The translations under genes and the position numbers were made by a program. A stretch of 64,000 bases of DNA from Massilia sp. Root335 (lineage in GTDB: Bacteria; Pseudomonadota; Gammaproteobacteria; Burkholderiales; Burkholderiaceae_D): assembly GCF_001425685.1 (NCBI RefSeq), contig NZ_LMCY01000062.1:35927-99926 (forward strand), read 5' to 3'. Under the pieces are notes generated by a model that made no database searches, was not told the DNA's origin, and saw nothing but the letters and a program-made list of their open reading frames with translations. Position 1 is the first letter of the stretch. The number at the start of each line of letters is the position of its first letter. This document shows positions 27,801 through 36,900 of this stretch, one piece after another.

Positions 27801-28227
27801 CGTCGATGACGAGATGGTGGGCCACCGAGCAATACCAGGACTCGCGCGGGCCCACCTTGATCAGCGCGGACACCTGCAGCGCTTCCCGGTCCAGCCGGAA
27901 CACGTGCTGGAACGTGCGATCCAGCCAGGCCAGCGCCGCGTCGGCGGGAGCCGTCTCGGCGCTGACATCGAGCAGTTGCAGGACCGGCTTACCCGGCTCC
28001 ACCCACTGGCGCAGCTGCCCGTCGATCTGTCCGAAGCGCAGCTGCAGCGCGTCGTGCAGGGCGCTCTCGCGTTCGAACGCCGCGGTGAATGCCTCGATAT
28101 CGACGTCTTCGGTCAGTTGAACATAGCCGCCGATGTTGTACAGCGGGACGGTCTTGTGGATGGCCTGGTCGAGAAAGATCGCCGTTTGCGACGCCGACAA
28201 GGGAAAGCCAGTGTGTTGTGCGGTCAT
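21862..28227 (-). CDS. Two-module NRPS, C-A-T-C-A(Asp)-T, likely start of the assembly line
   Basis: 2121 residues. An N-terminal condensation domain (HHLVIDGWG at 137-145) has no module before it on this protein, which is the usual layout of an acyl-initiating starter module. Then A1 (YTSGSTG near 611; pocket D-A-L-W-L-G-G-V-F by eye, closest to valine codes), carrier LGGHSL near 1002, C2 (HHIAVDG near 1199), A2 (YTSGSSG near 1674; pocket D-L-T-K-V-G-H-I-G, identical to the published aspartate code) and carrier AGGNSL near 2062. There is no E or TE domain. It is first among the NRPS genes in transcription order and follows the acylase gene by about 105 bp. The ribosome site is weak. The aspartate call is firm for a sequence reading; the first residue is uncertain. 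Confidence 0.95.
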   Translation of the reverse strand: MTAQHTGFPLSASQTAIFLDQAIHKTVPLYNIGGYVQLTEDVDIEAFTAAFERESALHDALQLRFGQIDGQLRQWVEPGKPVLQLLDVSAETAPADAALAWLDRTFQHVFRLDREALQVSALIKVGPRESWYCSVAHHLVIDGWGFGLWVKRLMASYLAGTRRGNATPPPAMTFMHSVAERLAKDGAAPQRREQALDALPDAVFEPLFEARTADTGTQRSVRVVRDIAPARLDALTGFACAHGFEFHHLLLALLFAYVSSLKLRTSLVVGLPSHNRRRAEKDIVGSYVRVIPCLLSAPADSTIVDLMGMARQAMLRSSRQAAGAQVAPGTGAGGQRAGRMFDIHFNYMRLDYETDSPHLQTVTRYLTNCWTQTPVSLNVCDFGAHQPTQLQLDVNEAFHDATDAARILDRLDDLARQFMASPELTLAAAALVPADEKRVLLAELGTATPGRQREDIARRFDAMCAAAPDAIALRGPDATLSYGQLRDRARQLAAWLQHDAGASGDAGAPLAIAMRASADAIVAMLAAVMLRRPYVPLDLACPPERLAAIVADADPAAILADADGSAALASLQCALIDLDDPRTRAAVAQADGASFRPAPPVPPAALNTMPAWIIYTSGSTGTPKGVVLPQAAILRLVLEPNFMVLDAATVMLQAANLAFDAATLEIWGALLNGGTLVLHGQRPLDLDTLTRLIDAHGVTHLWLTAGLAHKWVARLTHVPSSLKYLLSGGDVVPPAAHFKMRQLAPDVVFINGYGPTENGVFTACAALTGPGDPVRALPIGRPVNGTTVHVVDAHGRLLPIGEAGELWTGGDGLAIGYLNQPALTAEKFADVPGPDIGERVYKTGDRVRWRPDGQLEYLGRIDQQVKIRGFRVEPGDIESCLCSHPEVAQAAVVAAGDGAADKYLRAFVRCHGAAADTLPARLAAHLRCVLPDYMVPAHITVLDQIPINANGKIDRARLRALPPPPAPAAPVQADASATERAVWTLWQAALQVPVASVDADFYALGGHSLAAMQLQAELNDHFGTDVALADILRLPTIRQQADLVDRCLAQTETPAPRRAGAARGTGAEVAMSFVQQQMWLSHKLNGGSHEYNVPGAYLVRGALDCAALQEALRRIVGRHLPLACVVVDQGERAVLRPVSPTAFVLAVRAVPALDDAARTALARDERLRSFDLERDLPLRASLFTCDGQPDLLLVTFHHIAVDGLSLANFQAELAALYREVRGGARADLPELAVSYEDFALDQCDHAGAGAVAAAVSHWQAHLHGAPAVHELPLDKPRPEKMSFRGRVARGRLDPAASARLAQLAARERVSLFTVMQTAFAVLVGEYSQCRDVLVGTPVSGRPHKRLYPHIGCFINTVVTRTAYAPPETLHAILARNAGQWQDHLAHHQVPFAQVLGALAPVQSRSVNPLFQLWFVLHGAEPGELHLDDAVLELQHGGEANTKFDLMLAAMPGAQGMLLEWQYADDLFEAASMERMLAAYVDLLRGLPDLLHVPVRELAGRLALAGTVPAAALRTPVASGASVAHRVLAHAAVHPSAPAVSDGRTTLDYHQLAGKVRRLAAVLGESGVEAGQCVALCADRTIGGVVAMLAIQALGAAYVPIDPKLPAARLEFVLDDAGARVLVCHAQVSSRFAGAGTDIVLLDGVTDDDWLADYADAAPPAAPAGDHVAYLIYTSGSSGYPKGVRVTHANLAHYVTAMTERHGFGDCRRYAVSSAFHTDLGNTTLYLGLWHGACLYLMDNATMLDGAAVSRYVHEHAIEVMKITPGHFTALCDEGEYAAPVPSRFLVFGGEVLRRETLDAIKAACLRRGCAVINHYGPTETTIGCLTHAIDLHAIDHAAPLGLPLPGVSAQVLKDGLAVPRGAWGELVIGGPTVSLGYQNREDLNSAAFFRAPGAAGAPVRHYRTGDRVRLNARGLFEFGGRFDDQVKIRGFRIELAEIDSSLLRLSGVSHAITLVHRDDAGQDCLASFVVARGLAPADAMAALRGALPDYMLPKAIVVLASMPLLGNGKPDRRALLAQLAGQQASPCVPPATPTEIVVHRIMCALLKTEQLSVDQRFFDAGGNSLLVTRLANELDQQLQRRIPVHFLMENHSPRTLADLIDALAMATSSQQAGEDAIEIEI

Positions 28228-28332
28228 GGAATCGACTTTTCGGACTGGTTATGGACGCGACAGGACGTGACGGGCCACGCGCCTGCCCGTGGGCAGGACG
28301 CTGGCGTCCGTCAGGCAAGGACTCTCGGGGCG

Positions 28333-30708
28333 TTAGTTCAGGGGCGTCAGGCGCAGGACGTAACGCGGCGTGCCGGCGAGCAGGGGCAGGGGTTTGCCCG
28401 TCCGCCATTCCTCGTGGCCCTTGCGGAAATACGGCGTCAGCGGATTGCCTGCCTCGCCCGCCGGCATCGTCAGGATGGCGTCCTGTTCGTGACCGGGGGA
28501 TACGACGAGGCGCATGGCCGGGCCGAAGGACATGAACTGGGCCAGCACCACGTTGCTGTCGCCATTCATCGGGCTGCTGGGCATGTCGAGTATCGAGCCG
28601 AGCAGGGGAATGCCCTTGCTCAGCGGATGGCGGATATCGGACATGTTCGCTTCGCCCCATACCGCTTTCGACAGCGCACCGTTGAAGCGCTTCTTGTACG
28701 GGCCATAGACGCGGCGCACCAGGGCATCCTGGAAGTACGCATCCCATGACGCGAATCCGGCGGGCAGCATGTTGGCCGGACGCCTGGACACGATTTGCCA
28801 CAGCGGCAGTTCCCAGTTGTGCGCAAACATGTCCCAACGCAGCTTGGGATCGCTCTTGAGGACTTTGGAGAGAGCCTCGGTCATCAGGTCGCCGGCGACT
28901 TCATCGCGGAAGCGGCGAATGACGCGGTAGGCCGCCGAATCGGCCGCGGCGCGGCCATCCCACTGCGCAAACGTGTCCTTGAGTACTTTCTTGTCCTCGG
29001 ACTCGGGCATGCCGGCGATGACCTGGGTGATCAGGCCATCCCAGCGCTTCATGAGCAGGGACACGTCGTCGAGCTGCATGGCGAGCATGTCGGCTTCGTT
29101 CATCGTCTTGCTCGCCGCCAGGACCTGCTGAATGCGCATCGCGCGCACGCCCAGGGCGAAGGAGGATCCCGCGCCGATTTTTTTCAGGGCGTCGCCGTCG
29201 AGGACGCGATTGTTCGCCGTCCACAGGTAATCGTGGTCCGCGGTCGTGAGCAGCGGGTAGTCCGGCGTGTCGAGCCAGCCCGACCAGCCGACGCCATTGC
29301 CCCATTCGACCGGTTCGGTCCCGTCGAAACCGGTGCGCTGCGGAATCCTTCCGGCGATGGTCCAGGCCGCGTTGCCATGGGCGTCGGCGATCAGCATGTT
29401 CATCTGCGCCATGCCAGCGTGGGAGGCGATCTTGAGCGCGCCGTCGATGGACGGTTCGGTCATCATGCCGTACAGCTTCAGGTTGTTGCCCTCGACATGA
29501 TGAGCCACCCAATTCATCGCGTAGGCGGCCTGGGCGTCGCTCGCGACCACCGGTCCCCACTGGGTTTCCTGCACGTCGAGCGGGATGGCGCTGCCGCCCT
29601 TGACGGCGATCATCTCGCGTACCGTCCTGCTCTCGGCCGCCAGGTGTTCCTTGGGAATGCGGACCAGGTCGCTCCAGTCTCCGTTGCTGTTGGTCAGGCC
29701 CCAGGCGATATTGCCGTTGCTGCCGGCGACCAGGAGCGGCAAGCCCGGGATGCTGACGCCCGCGACGATCCGGGACGACCCCTTGGTCTTGAAGCTGACC
29801 CGGTAGAACGTATTCGGCTGTTGCAGGGGCAGGTGCATGTCGTTCGCCAGGATGGCGTGACCGTCGATGCCTTTGCGCCCCGATACGGCCCAGCTGTTGC
29901 TGCCGATGATCGACTCCTTCGGCTGGCTCATGCCGAACCCCGCGTCGGCGACCAGGTCGTCGACGTGCGGGGCGCTGGCGATGGCAAGCTGCTTGCCCAG
30001 CAGTGCGGGCAAGGCGGCGGTGGCCGGCGCGCCGGCGTGCCCGGCCATCGGCGCATCCCATTCCGATTCGGACGGCTGCATGAAGTCGGCGAACTCCCGG
30101 TCGTACTGGGTGATCAGTTTTTGGCGAATCAGTTCCGGATGAGGCTCGTTGCGAACCTGCAGCATGAGGTACATGGCCATGTTCACCAGCAGGACGTCCT
30201 CTTCCTTCCAGGGCGCCGGCGCCGTGAGCAGCAGCGAGTATTCGAACGGCCGGGCATGCAGCTGGCGCAGGCCGGCGTTCACGCCGGCGACATAGTGGCG
30301 CAGCACCGTGCGCTGGTCCGCCGGCAACTGTTCGACGAATTCACGTGCGCGTGCGCGGAAGCGGTGCACCCGCGCCAGCTTGTCCGCTTCGACCGCACGG
30401 GCGCCGAACAGTTCGGCCAGTTCGCCGGCCGCCTTCCGCCTCAAGAGGTCCATCTGGAAGTAACGCTCCTGCGCATGCAGGAAACCCATCGAGAATACCG
30501 CGTCGTTCAGGTCGGCCGCTTCGATCAACGGCGTCCCGTTTTCGTCGCGCTTGATCAGCGCGCTCTGGTGCAGACCTGCGAGTGCAATATCGCCGTCGAG
30601 TTGCGGACGGCTGGCATACATATTCAGATAAAACGCGCCGGCAGCCAATGCCGTTATGCCCAGCACACCACTTGCCCCAATCAACGCGTATTTTGAAACC
30701 CGGCGCAT
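28333..30708 (-). CDS. Penicillin acylase family (PvdQ-like) N-terminal-nucleophile amidohydrolase
   Basis: 791 residues. One hydrophobic segment (about 8-28) acts as a signal or membrane anchor, so the enzyme works in the periplasm. The body matches the penicillin/acyl-homoserine-lactone acylase family: an alpha-chain region containing AGELAELFGARAVEADKL, then the cleavage site and nucleophile in IIGSNSWAVSG, where the serine after the glycine becomes the first residue of the beta chain. Family members are made as a precursor, cut into two chains and remove acyl groups from amines. First gene of the NRPS operon, with a clear GGAGAAG ribosome site. By analogy with PvdQ in pyoverdine synthesis, it probably removes the starter acyl chain from the secreted peptide. 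Quorum-signal degradation is an alternative that the context makes less likely. Confidence 0.93.
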   Translation of the reverse strand: MRRVSKYALIGASGVLGITALAAGAFYLNMYASRPQLDGDIALAGLHQSALIKRDENGTPLIEAADLNDAVFSMGFLHAQERYFQMDLLRRKAAGELAELFGARAVEADKLARVHRFRARAREFVEQLPADQRTVLRHYVAGVNAGLRQLHARPFEYSLLLTAPAPWKEEDVLLVNMAMYLMLQVRNEPHPELIRQKLITQYDREFADFMQPSESEWDAPMAGHAGAPATAALPALLGKQLAIASAPHVDDLVADAGFGMSQPKESIIGSNSWAVSGRKGIDGHAILANDMHLPLQQPNTFYRVSFKTKGSSRIVAGVSIPGLPLLVAGSNGNIAWGLTNSNGDWSDLVRIPKEHLAAESRTVREMIAVKGGSAIPLDVQETQWGPVVASDAQAAYAMNWVAHHVEGNNLKLYGMMTEPSIDGALKIASHAGMAQMNMLIADAHGNAAWTIAGRIPQRTGFDGTEPVEWGNGVGWSGWLDTPDYPLLTTADHDYLWTANNRVLDGDALKKIGAGSSFALGVRAMRIQQVLAASKTMNEADMLAMQLDDVSLLMKRWDGLITQVIAGMPESEDKKVLKDTFAQWDGRAAADSAAYRVIRRFRDEVAGDLMTEALSKVLKSDPKLRWDMFAHNWELPLWQIVSRRPANMLPAGFASWDAYFQDALVRRVYGPYKKRFNGALSKAVWGEANMSDIRHPLSKGIPLLGSILDMPSSPMNGDSNVVLAQFMSFGPAMRLVVSPGHEQDAILTMPAGEAGNPLTPYFRKGHEEWRTGKPLPLLAGTPRYVLRLTPLN

Positions 30709-31766
30709 ATCTTCTCCACTCGTTTCGCTACCAGATAACTCGCCTCAGTGCTTTCTTGTGAGGGAATGTAATGGTTGTTAAAAATTTATTCTCGCATAAA
30801 GATTGTGAGCGTGGAAGAAAAAAATTTCAATATTATCGAGATTATTCACGGCGCATGAACCCGGTCCGGCGTTTCGATTTGCGAATGCCGGGCCGGTTAT
30901 ATATGGGAAGGGATCGCATGGTCCGCGAAATTGGATCGGCGACAGGGGAATGAGATTGACCCGGCGCTGCCGTGGCGCGCTTTAGGCTGTCGCGAAGGTC
31001 GGATTCCGCTGACGCTTACTGTGATGTCCGATAAGGCCGCTATATAGATTAGTCGTGCGGCAGTTTTGACACGCAAATGTCATATTCGCCCGCCTCGCGC
31101 CGAATGGCGGCGGGCGGGTTCCCCACGTTTTATCACGGGCTGGCGTTGCGCCGCGGCGCCCGCAGGCCGTCGCTCTCATAGGGAAACGGTGCCGAACGGC
31201 AGCCGGGCGTTGCGCCGGCGCCGGCGAGGCCGCACCCGGCGCCAAATCGTGATAATTCACGTATATCTTTTACTCGGATTATTCCTAATTGTATGAATGA
31301 GAATACTCTTAAACTTTCTCGTGGGTATATTCTTAATGTCGGGGTAGGACTATTCTTAATCACATGGCGGGAATATTCTTAATTGTTGAATGGGAATATC
31401 GTTGGTTGGCTTTGTATAAAAAAGACATGCTAGAGTGCATATGTCGCCGCGATGTGCGCAGGGATCATGATCCGATGACGGTTTGGTGGTGCGGATATGA
31501 GGCCTGGAGTTTCTGGTGTAATCACGCGCATTTGCATACGACTGCCGATTGCCTGCGTCCCGGTTTTGTCAATGGCGCGGATAATCCGGTATTGCGGCAT
31601 TTTCGGTATGCCTTGGTCGGGAAGTGGCGTTGATTGGTGAGCCGGACAAATATGGCGGGCAGGGGAGTGGTGCAGGGTTCGGTTCGAACGAGTCGGCGGG
31701 TCCAGGGTGGTTCTATTGAATTTTTGCCGGAATTTTGCCGTTGGTCGCAACATTATAAGAATATTT
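30709..31766. other. Large divergent intergenic region between the acylase and TonB receptor genes
   Basis: About 1.06 kb with no gene I can support. Several short open frames exist (for example 30982-31260 minus and 31364-31633 plus), but they lack convincing ribosome sites or family features. The first 150 bp next to the acylase are AT-rich and must hold its promoter. The stretch 30960-31250 is GC-rich; GGTCGGATTCCGCTGACGC near 31000 looks like a fragment of a dispersed repeat found in many proteobacteria. The part from 31250 to 31440 is AT-rich and holds the 23-24 bp repeat array. I saw no clean Fur box. Confidence 0.6.
31273..31408 (+). repeat. Tandem array of five to six 23-24 bp repeats, core TATTCTTAAT
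   Basis: The core ATTC(T/C)TAAT or a close variant begins at 31281, 31305, 31329, 31352 and 31375, with spacings of 24, 24, 23 and 23 bp. A weaker sixth copy (GGGAATATCGTTGG) continues the phase at 31398. The fifth copy reads GGGAATATTCTTAATT; others keep a purine-rich GG(G/A) lead and the TTAA tail. Copy 2 reads ACTCTTAAA. Regular spacing of just over two helical turns is what repeated operator sites on one DNA face show. It lies about 360-490 bp before the TonB receptor start and about 570-700 bp before the divergent acylase start. The protein that binds it is unknown. Confidence 0.7.
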
Positions 31767-33905
31767 ATGGAACGTCTATATAAGGCAGTATTCTGCCTTC
31801 CTGTAGTCGCAATACACTGCTCCGTTCATGCCCAGCAAGGCGATCGCCCGGTCGAGATCCAGCGCGTTGAAATCAAGGGGCCCGGTGCCGTCGAGCAGCG
31901 CCGCAACGATGCGGTCGGCCGCATCGTCGTCGGGCGCGACGACCTGGACCGCTTCGGCGACACGACGCTCTCCGGCGTGCTCAAACGCCAGCCGGGGCTG
32001 AGCGTGAGCGGCAACGAGGTCCGCATGCGGGGACTCGGCGCCGGCTACACGCAAATCCTGATCAACGGCCAGCCTGCGCCCGGCAATTTTTCGATCGACA
32101 GCATTCCGCCCGACCTGATCGAACGGATCGAGATCTTGCGCAGCGCCGCGGCCGACACCATGTCGCAATCGATCGCGGGCTCCGTCAACATCGTCCTGCG
32201 TAAAAAGGTCTCCGGTCCGCCACGGCGTACCGCCAAGGTCAGCGTCGAGCACCTGCAGGAACGCAGCAACCCGGCCGGCACGGTGCAATGGTCGGGGCGG
32301 CGCGACAAGACCTCGTATTCGGTGGTGGCCACCGTGTCGCGCTCCCAGGTGCACAACGAGCCGTATGCGGACGAGCGCTCGGTCGATGCCGACGGCCTGG
32401 CCCTGCGCCGCTTTTACCAGCCGGTCGATATCGACCAGCGGCGCGCCAGCCTGACGCCACGCGTCGATACGACGCTCGCGAACGGCGACAAGCTGTCCTG
32501 GCAAGGCATATTCAACAACACCCGCACGTACGCGGCGGGCGAGTCGCGCGAAACCACGTTCGTGGGCGACCCGACCGCCTCGCCCGAGGCGCACTGGCGC
32601 AACGTGTTCAAGGCCTGGCTGGCGAAGTCCGACCTGAGCTGGGACCACCGGTTCGCGAACGCGGGACGCCTGACCCTGACGGCCGGCGTCGACGTCAGCG
32701 ATCGGGACGGGGGCTTCCAGTATCACGGGATCGACAGCGACGGCATACCGTGGCTGGACCGGGTCGTCGTCGAGGGCTTCAGGGAGCGGCGCGCCACGAC
32801 CACCGGCAAGTATCTTGCGCCGCTGGTCGCCAACCACGATATGGCGTTCGGCTGGGATGCGGCGGTCACGCGGCGCAGCGAGTCGCGCCTGCAGCAGGAC
32901 AGCGAACCGCAGACGCCGCCGTATTACACGCTCGACCAGGGCTATACGGCGACGGTCGGGCGCCTGGCGCTGTACGCACAGGACGAATGGACGCTGGGCG
33001 AGCGGCTGCAGGCCTATCTGGGCCTGCGCTGGGAAGGGCTGAATACCCATACGACGGGAACCGAGTTCGCCGGCACGTCGACGCAATCGCGCGTGCTGAG
33101 CCCGATCGCACAGGTCGTCTGGAAACTGCCGGGGCGCGAACGCGACCAGCTGCGCGCCGCATTGTCCCGCACCTACAAGGCGCCGCAACCGATCGACCTC
33201 GTGCCGCGCCGCTATCCGACCAATAACGACAACGGTGCCACCAATCCGGACATGCAGGGCAATCCCGGCTTGCGGCCGGAACTGGCGTGGGGACTCGACG
33301 TCGCGTACGAATCCTATTTCTCCCGCGACGGCGTGGTCAGCATTTCCGGTTACGCGCGCCGTATCCACGACGTCGTGTTGCGCGAGCTGTGGGTCGAGAA
33401 CGGTAAATGGATCAGCGCCCCCATCAACGATGGGCAGGCGGAAGTGCGCGGCATCGAATTCGACGCCAGGGTGCCGGTCGCGGCGCCGCGTCCCGGATGG
33501 CCGGGCACGGACGTGCACGTCAATTTCGGCCGCAACTGGTCACGCGTCGACAATCTGCAGGGGCCGGACAACCGCCTGGCCGCACAGGCGCCGGTCACCG
33601 CCAACGTCGGCGCCGACCTGAACTTCAAGGCCGGCATCACGGCGGGCGTGAATCTGCACGTGGTCGGCGGCAATGTCGCCCGGTTGACGTCGGCATTGAC
33701 GACCCGCACCGCGATCCTGCGCGAACTCGACACGTACGTGGCATGGCCGGCCTGGGGCGGTCAATGGCGTTTTTCGGCCAGCGACCTGTTGCACCAGACC
33801 CGGCGCGACGTCCAGATCTACGACGACGGCGGGACCGTCAACGAGCGCAGGACATATATGCCGCGGCAAGCCGTCGTGCGCCTGCAGTATGAGGCGCCGT
33901 TCTGA
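31767..33905 (+). CDS. TonB-dependent outer-membrane receptor
   Basis: 712 residues from the ATG at 31767; an upstream in-frame start would only add a tail before the signal peptide. Residues 1-23 (MERLYKAVFCLPVVAIHCSV plus HAQ) form a signal peptide. A plug domain follows (LSGVLKRQPGLSV, RMRGLGAGYTQILINGQPA, IERIEILRS near 115, SIAGSVNIVLRK near 135), then a beta-barrel, ending in LQYEAPF with the terminal Phe typical of outer-membrane barrels. It imports a scarce ligand with TonB energy. It is immediately followed by the LanB gene and probably cotranscribed with it, so the ligand may be the modified peptide or a metal complex of it. The divergent NRPS operon could also supply the ligand as a ferric siderophore. 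Confidence 0.92.
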   Translation: MERLYKAVFCLPVVAIHCSVHAQQGDRPVEIQRVEIKGPGAVEQRRNDAVGRIVVGRDDLDRFGDTTLSGVLKRQPGLSVSGNEVRMRGLGAGYTQILINGQPAPGNFSIDSIPPDLIERIEILRSAAADTMSQSIAGSVNIVLRKKVSGPPRRTAKVSVEHLQERSNPAGTVQWSGRRDKTSYSVVATVSRSQVHNEPYADERSVDADGLALRRFYQPVDIDQRRASLTPRVDTTLANGDKLSWQGIFNNTRTYAAGESRETTFVGDPTASPEAHWRNVFKAWLAKSDLSWDHRFANAGRLTLTAGVDVSDRDGGFQYHGIDSDGIPWLDRVVVEGFRERRATTTGKYLAPLVANHDMAFGWDAAVTRRSESRLQQDSEPQTPPYYTLDQGYTATVGRLALYAQDEWTLGERLQAYLGLRWEGLNTHTTGTEFAGTSTQSRVLSPIAQVVWKLPGRERDQLRAALSRTYKAPQPIDLVPRRYPTNNDNGATNPDMQGNPGLRPELAWGLDVAYESYFSRDGVVSISGYARRIHDVVLRELWVENGKWISAPINDGQAEVRGIEFDARVPVAAPRPGWPGTDVHVNFGRNWSRVDNLQGPDNRLAAQAPVTANVGADLNFKAGITAGVNLHVVGGNVARLTSALTTRTAILRELDTYVAWPAWGGQWRFSASDLLHQTRRDVQIYDDGGTVNERRTYMPRQAVVRLQYEAPF

Positions 33906-33948
33906 ACGCAGCGCCGCGCCGGTGGCGACGCCGGCGCGGGCATGGAGC

Positions 33949-36900
33949 ATGATCGAGCCGTCCGATATGAACGATGTCACGCGAACCGTCACGCATCGGC
34001 CGCAGCACGTAGCACGCTACGTTCCTGCCGGTTTCTTCGTGTTGCGCACGCCGTTGCTCCCTCTCGATCTGTTCGAGCGTTGGGCGGACGACGGGACCGG
34101 CGGCGCCGCATCGCGCCGCGCCCATGAAGACCGCGTGCGCCGGCGGTTGCGCGACCATGTGAACGATGCACGCGTGCAGGAAGCGCTGTCGCTGGCGTCG
34201 CCCTCGCTGCACCAGCGCCTGCACTACTGGTTGAACGACCCGCTGAGCGCGAAAAGCCGGAAGATCGAAGCCGCACTGGTCAAGTATTTTTCGCGCATGT
34301 GCAGCCGGTCCACGCCGTTCGGACTGTTCGCCGGCATGTCGACGGGTCGCGTCGGGGCGCGCACGCAGTTGGTGTTGAACGACCCGTCCAGCTATGAAAA
34401 GCACGCACGGCTGGACAATGGCTATGTGTGCCGGCTGGCCGAGCGCCTGCTCGGGGACGACAGAATCAGGCGGCAGCTGCAATTTTTTCCCAACGATACG
34501 ATATGCGAGAGCGGAGACCGGCTCCGCTACGTCGCGTACGACGTGGGCGCCAGCGCTCGTACCTATCGGCTCGCGGGCGTCGAGAACAGCCGGGCCGTCG
34601 TCGCTGCGCTCCGGATGGCGCAGTCGGGCGCGACGCTTCGTGCACTGGCGCACCACGTCGCGCGCGGCGAAGACGTGGACGAGGACGAAGCACATGCCTT
34701 CATCGATGCCATGGTCGACTGCCGGTTCCTGGTCTCCGAACTCGAGCCGACGGTTACCGGCGATGAACCCTTGCGTTCGATGCTGGCCACCGTCGCCGCC
34801 CTGGACGACAAGACCGACGACGTCATGCGGCTGATTGCGCTCGACCGGAAGATCGGGGCCCTGAACGCCGGACGCGTCGGCGGGCCGGCGCATGGCTACG
34901 ACGGGATCGTTGCGGAACTGGATGGCCTGGATGCGCCGCGGCATGTCGCCGACGCGCTGCAGGTCGACCTGTTCAAGCCGGCGGGCGACTTGTGTCTCGA
35001 CGAAGGACTGGTGGCGGACATCGCGCAATGCGCCGGCCTGGTCTACGCGGCGACGGCATCGCAGTCGCGCGCGGTCGACGGTTTCATCCGGCGTTTCGTG
35101 GCGCGTTACGACGGCCAGCGGGTGCCTCTCGGCGACGTCCTCGACGCGGAAAAAGGCATCGGGTTCGGCGACATGGGGGCCGACGAGTCCCACTTGCTGC
35201 AGGACCTGAAGTTCGCCCAGGACGACGCTCCCGAGTCCGAGGCCGGGACGCCGTTCGGCCGGTATCTGGTGCGGAAATTCCTGGAGGCCGTCAAGAACGG
35301 CAGCGACGAGATCGCGATCACGCGCGACGACCTGGCCCGGTTCCAGCGCGACGGCCTGCCGCCGCCGCCCGCATCCATCTGCGCGAAAATCGTGCCCGTC
35401 AAACGCGATGCGGCAGGTATCGCGAAGGCGCACGTGCGTTTCCTGTCGGGTTCCGCGAGTTCCTTGTTCGGTCGGTTCTGTCATGGCGATGAAACGCTGC
35501 GGGCCCTCACGGCCGATCTGATCGCCGAGGAAGGACGGCGATGCCCTCACGCGGTCGTCGCGGAAATCGTTCACTTGCCCCAGGGGCGGATCGGGAACGT
35601 CGTCGCAAGACCCTGCTTTACCGACCATGAGATCGTCTACCTGGGGCGATCCGGCCGCCCGCTGGACAAGCAGGTCAGGCTGGACGACCTGATGTTGTCG
35701 GTCGAGGACGGCCGCCTGAGATTATGGTCGAACCGGCTGGAGCGCGAGATCGTCCCGCGCCTGTCGTCGGCACATCACTTCCTCGGGAAAGGAAATCTCG
35801 GGGTTTATCGGTTTCTGGCGAGTCTCCAGTTTGCCGGCGCGGGGCGCTTCGGACCGGTGTGGCCGGCCTGGTTGCAGGCCATGCCCTACCTGCCGCGCAT
35901 CAGCGTCGGCAGGCTGCAGCTCACCCACCGGCAGTGGAACCTGTCGGCGGCCGATATCGACAAGCTGGGCGACGCGTACGCAAGCGGCCTGCCGGGAAAA
36001 TTCGCCGAGGTGGCTGGCGAATACAAGCTCCCCCGATTCGTGTCGCTGGTCGAGCATGACAACGCGCTGGCCATCGATTTCGACAACCCCTTGTCGGCGC
36101 AGGTTTTTTTCGACATGGCCCGTGGCGCCCGGTCGCTCAGGCTGGAGGAGGCTTACGTGCCGGCGCAGGACGCGGCGGTCAGCGACGGCAAGCACAGCTA
36201 CGCGAGCGAAATATTCATTCCGCTCCTGCTGAGCAAGGACGAGGCGGGCCGTCGACAGGCGAACGGTCACGGGACGCCGCCGTCCCGCGCGGTCGGCGCC
36301 GTCATCGATGGGCACGCCGTCGCTCGGACGCTCGCGCCCGGGGGAGAGTGCCTGTACGTCAAGATCTATTGCGGCAACGCGACTGCCGACCGGCTGATCG
36401 GTGGCACATTGCACGACCTCTTGACGGGCTGGACGGCCAAAGGGCAGGTCGAGAAATGGTTCTTCATCCGGTATGCGGATCCGGAAGCCCATGTACGCCT
36501 GCGCCTGTTCGGGCCGCCGGCGGCGCTGTGGGGCGGCGTGGTCATGGACCTGAACGCGGCGTTGCGTCCGTTTCTTGCGGACCGCACGATCTGGAAAATC
36601 CAGATCGATACCTATGAACGCGAACTCGAGCGGTACGGCGGGGGCGACGGCATATTATCGTGCGAAAAGATCTTCCATGCGGACAGCGAGGCGGCTGCCC
36701 GGTTCATTCCGATCGGCCGGCAATGCGGTGCGGAGAAACACGGCGATCACGCGATATTGGGCGTGGATACGCTGTTGAAAGATTTCGATATCGATGCATC
36801 CGACAGGCTGACTTTTCTGCGTCGTCTCGCCGCCGGCTTTGGCAAGGAATTTAACATTTCAAAAGATCAGGCCATTCTCTTGGGGAAAAAGTTCAGGGGG

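Noticed and set aside
21097-28749. 2550-residue open frame on the plus strand opposite the first NRPS
   Set aside because: Same antisense shadow effect; no recognisable domain and the opposite strand is a well-formed NRPS.
28795-30696. 633-residue plus-strand frame opposite the acylase
   Set aside because: Antisense shadow; the minus strand has the signal peptide and the GSNSW nucleophile of the acylase family.
30982-31260. 92-residue minus-strand frame in the intergenic region
   Set aside because: No ribosome site, no family resemblance, and it lies over repeat-like GC-rich sequence.
31270-31410. CRISPR array
   Set aside because: The units are only 23-24 bp in total with no distinct spacers and there are no cas genes nearby.
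31250-31440. Fur box before the TonB receptor or acylase
   Set aside because: The AT-rich repeats have some TGAGAAT-like words, but none fits the GATAAT hexamer pattern well enough.
31364-31633. 89-residue plus-strand frame starting inside the repeat array
   Set aside because: It starts within the repeat array, has no ribosome site and an odd composition; more likely the upstream region of the TonB receptor gene.
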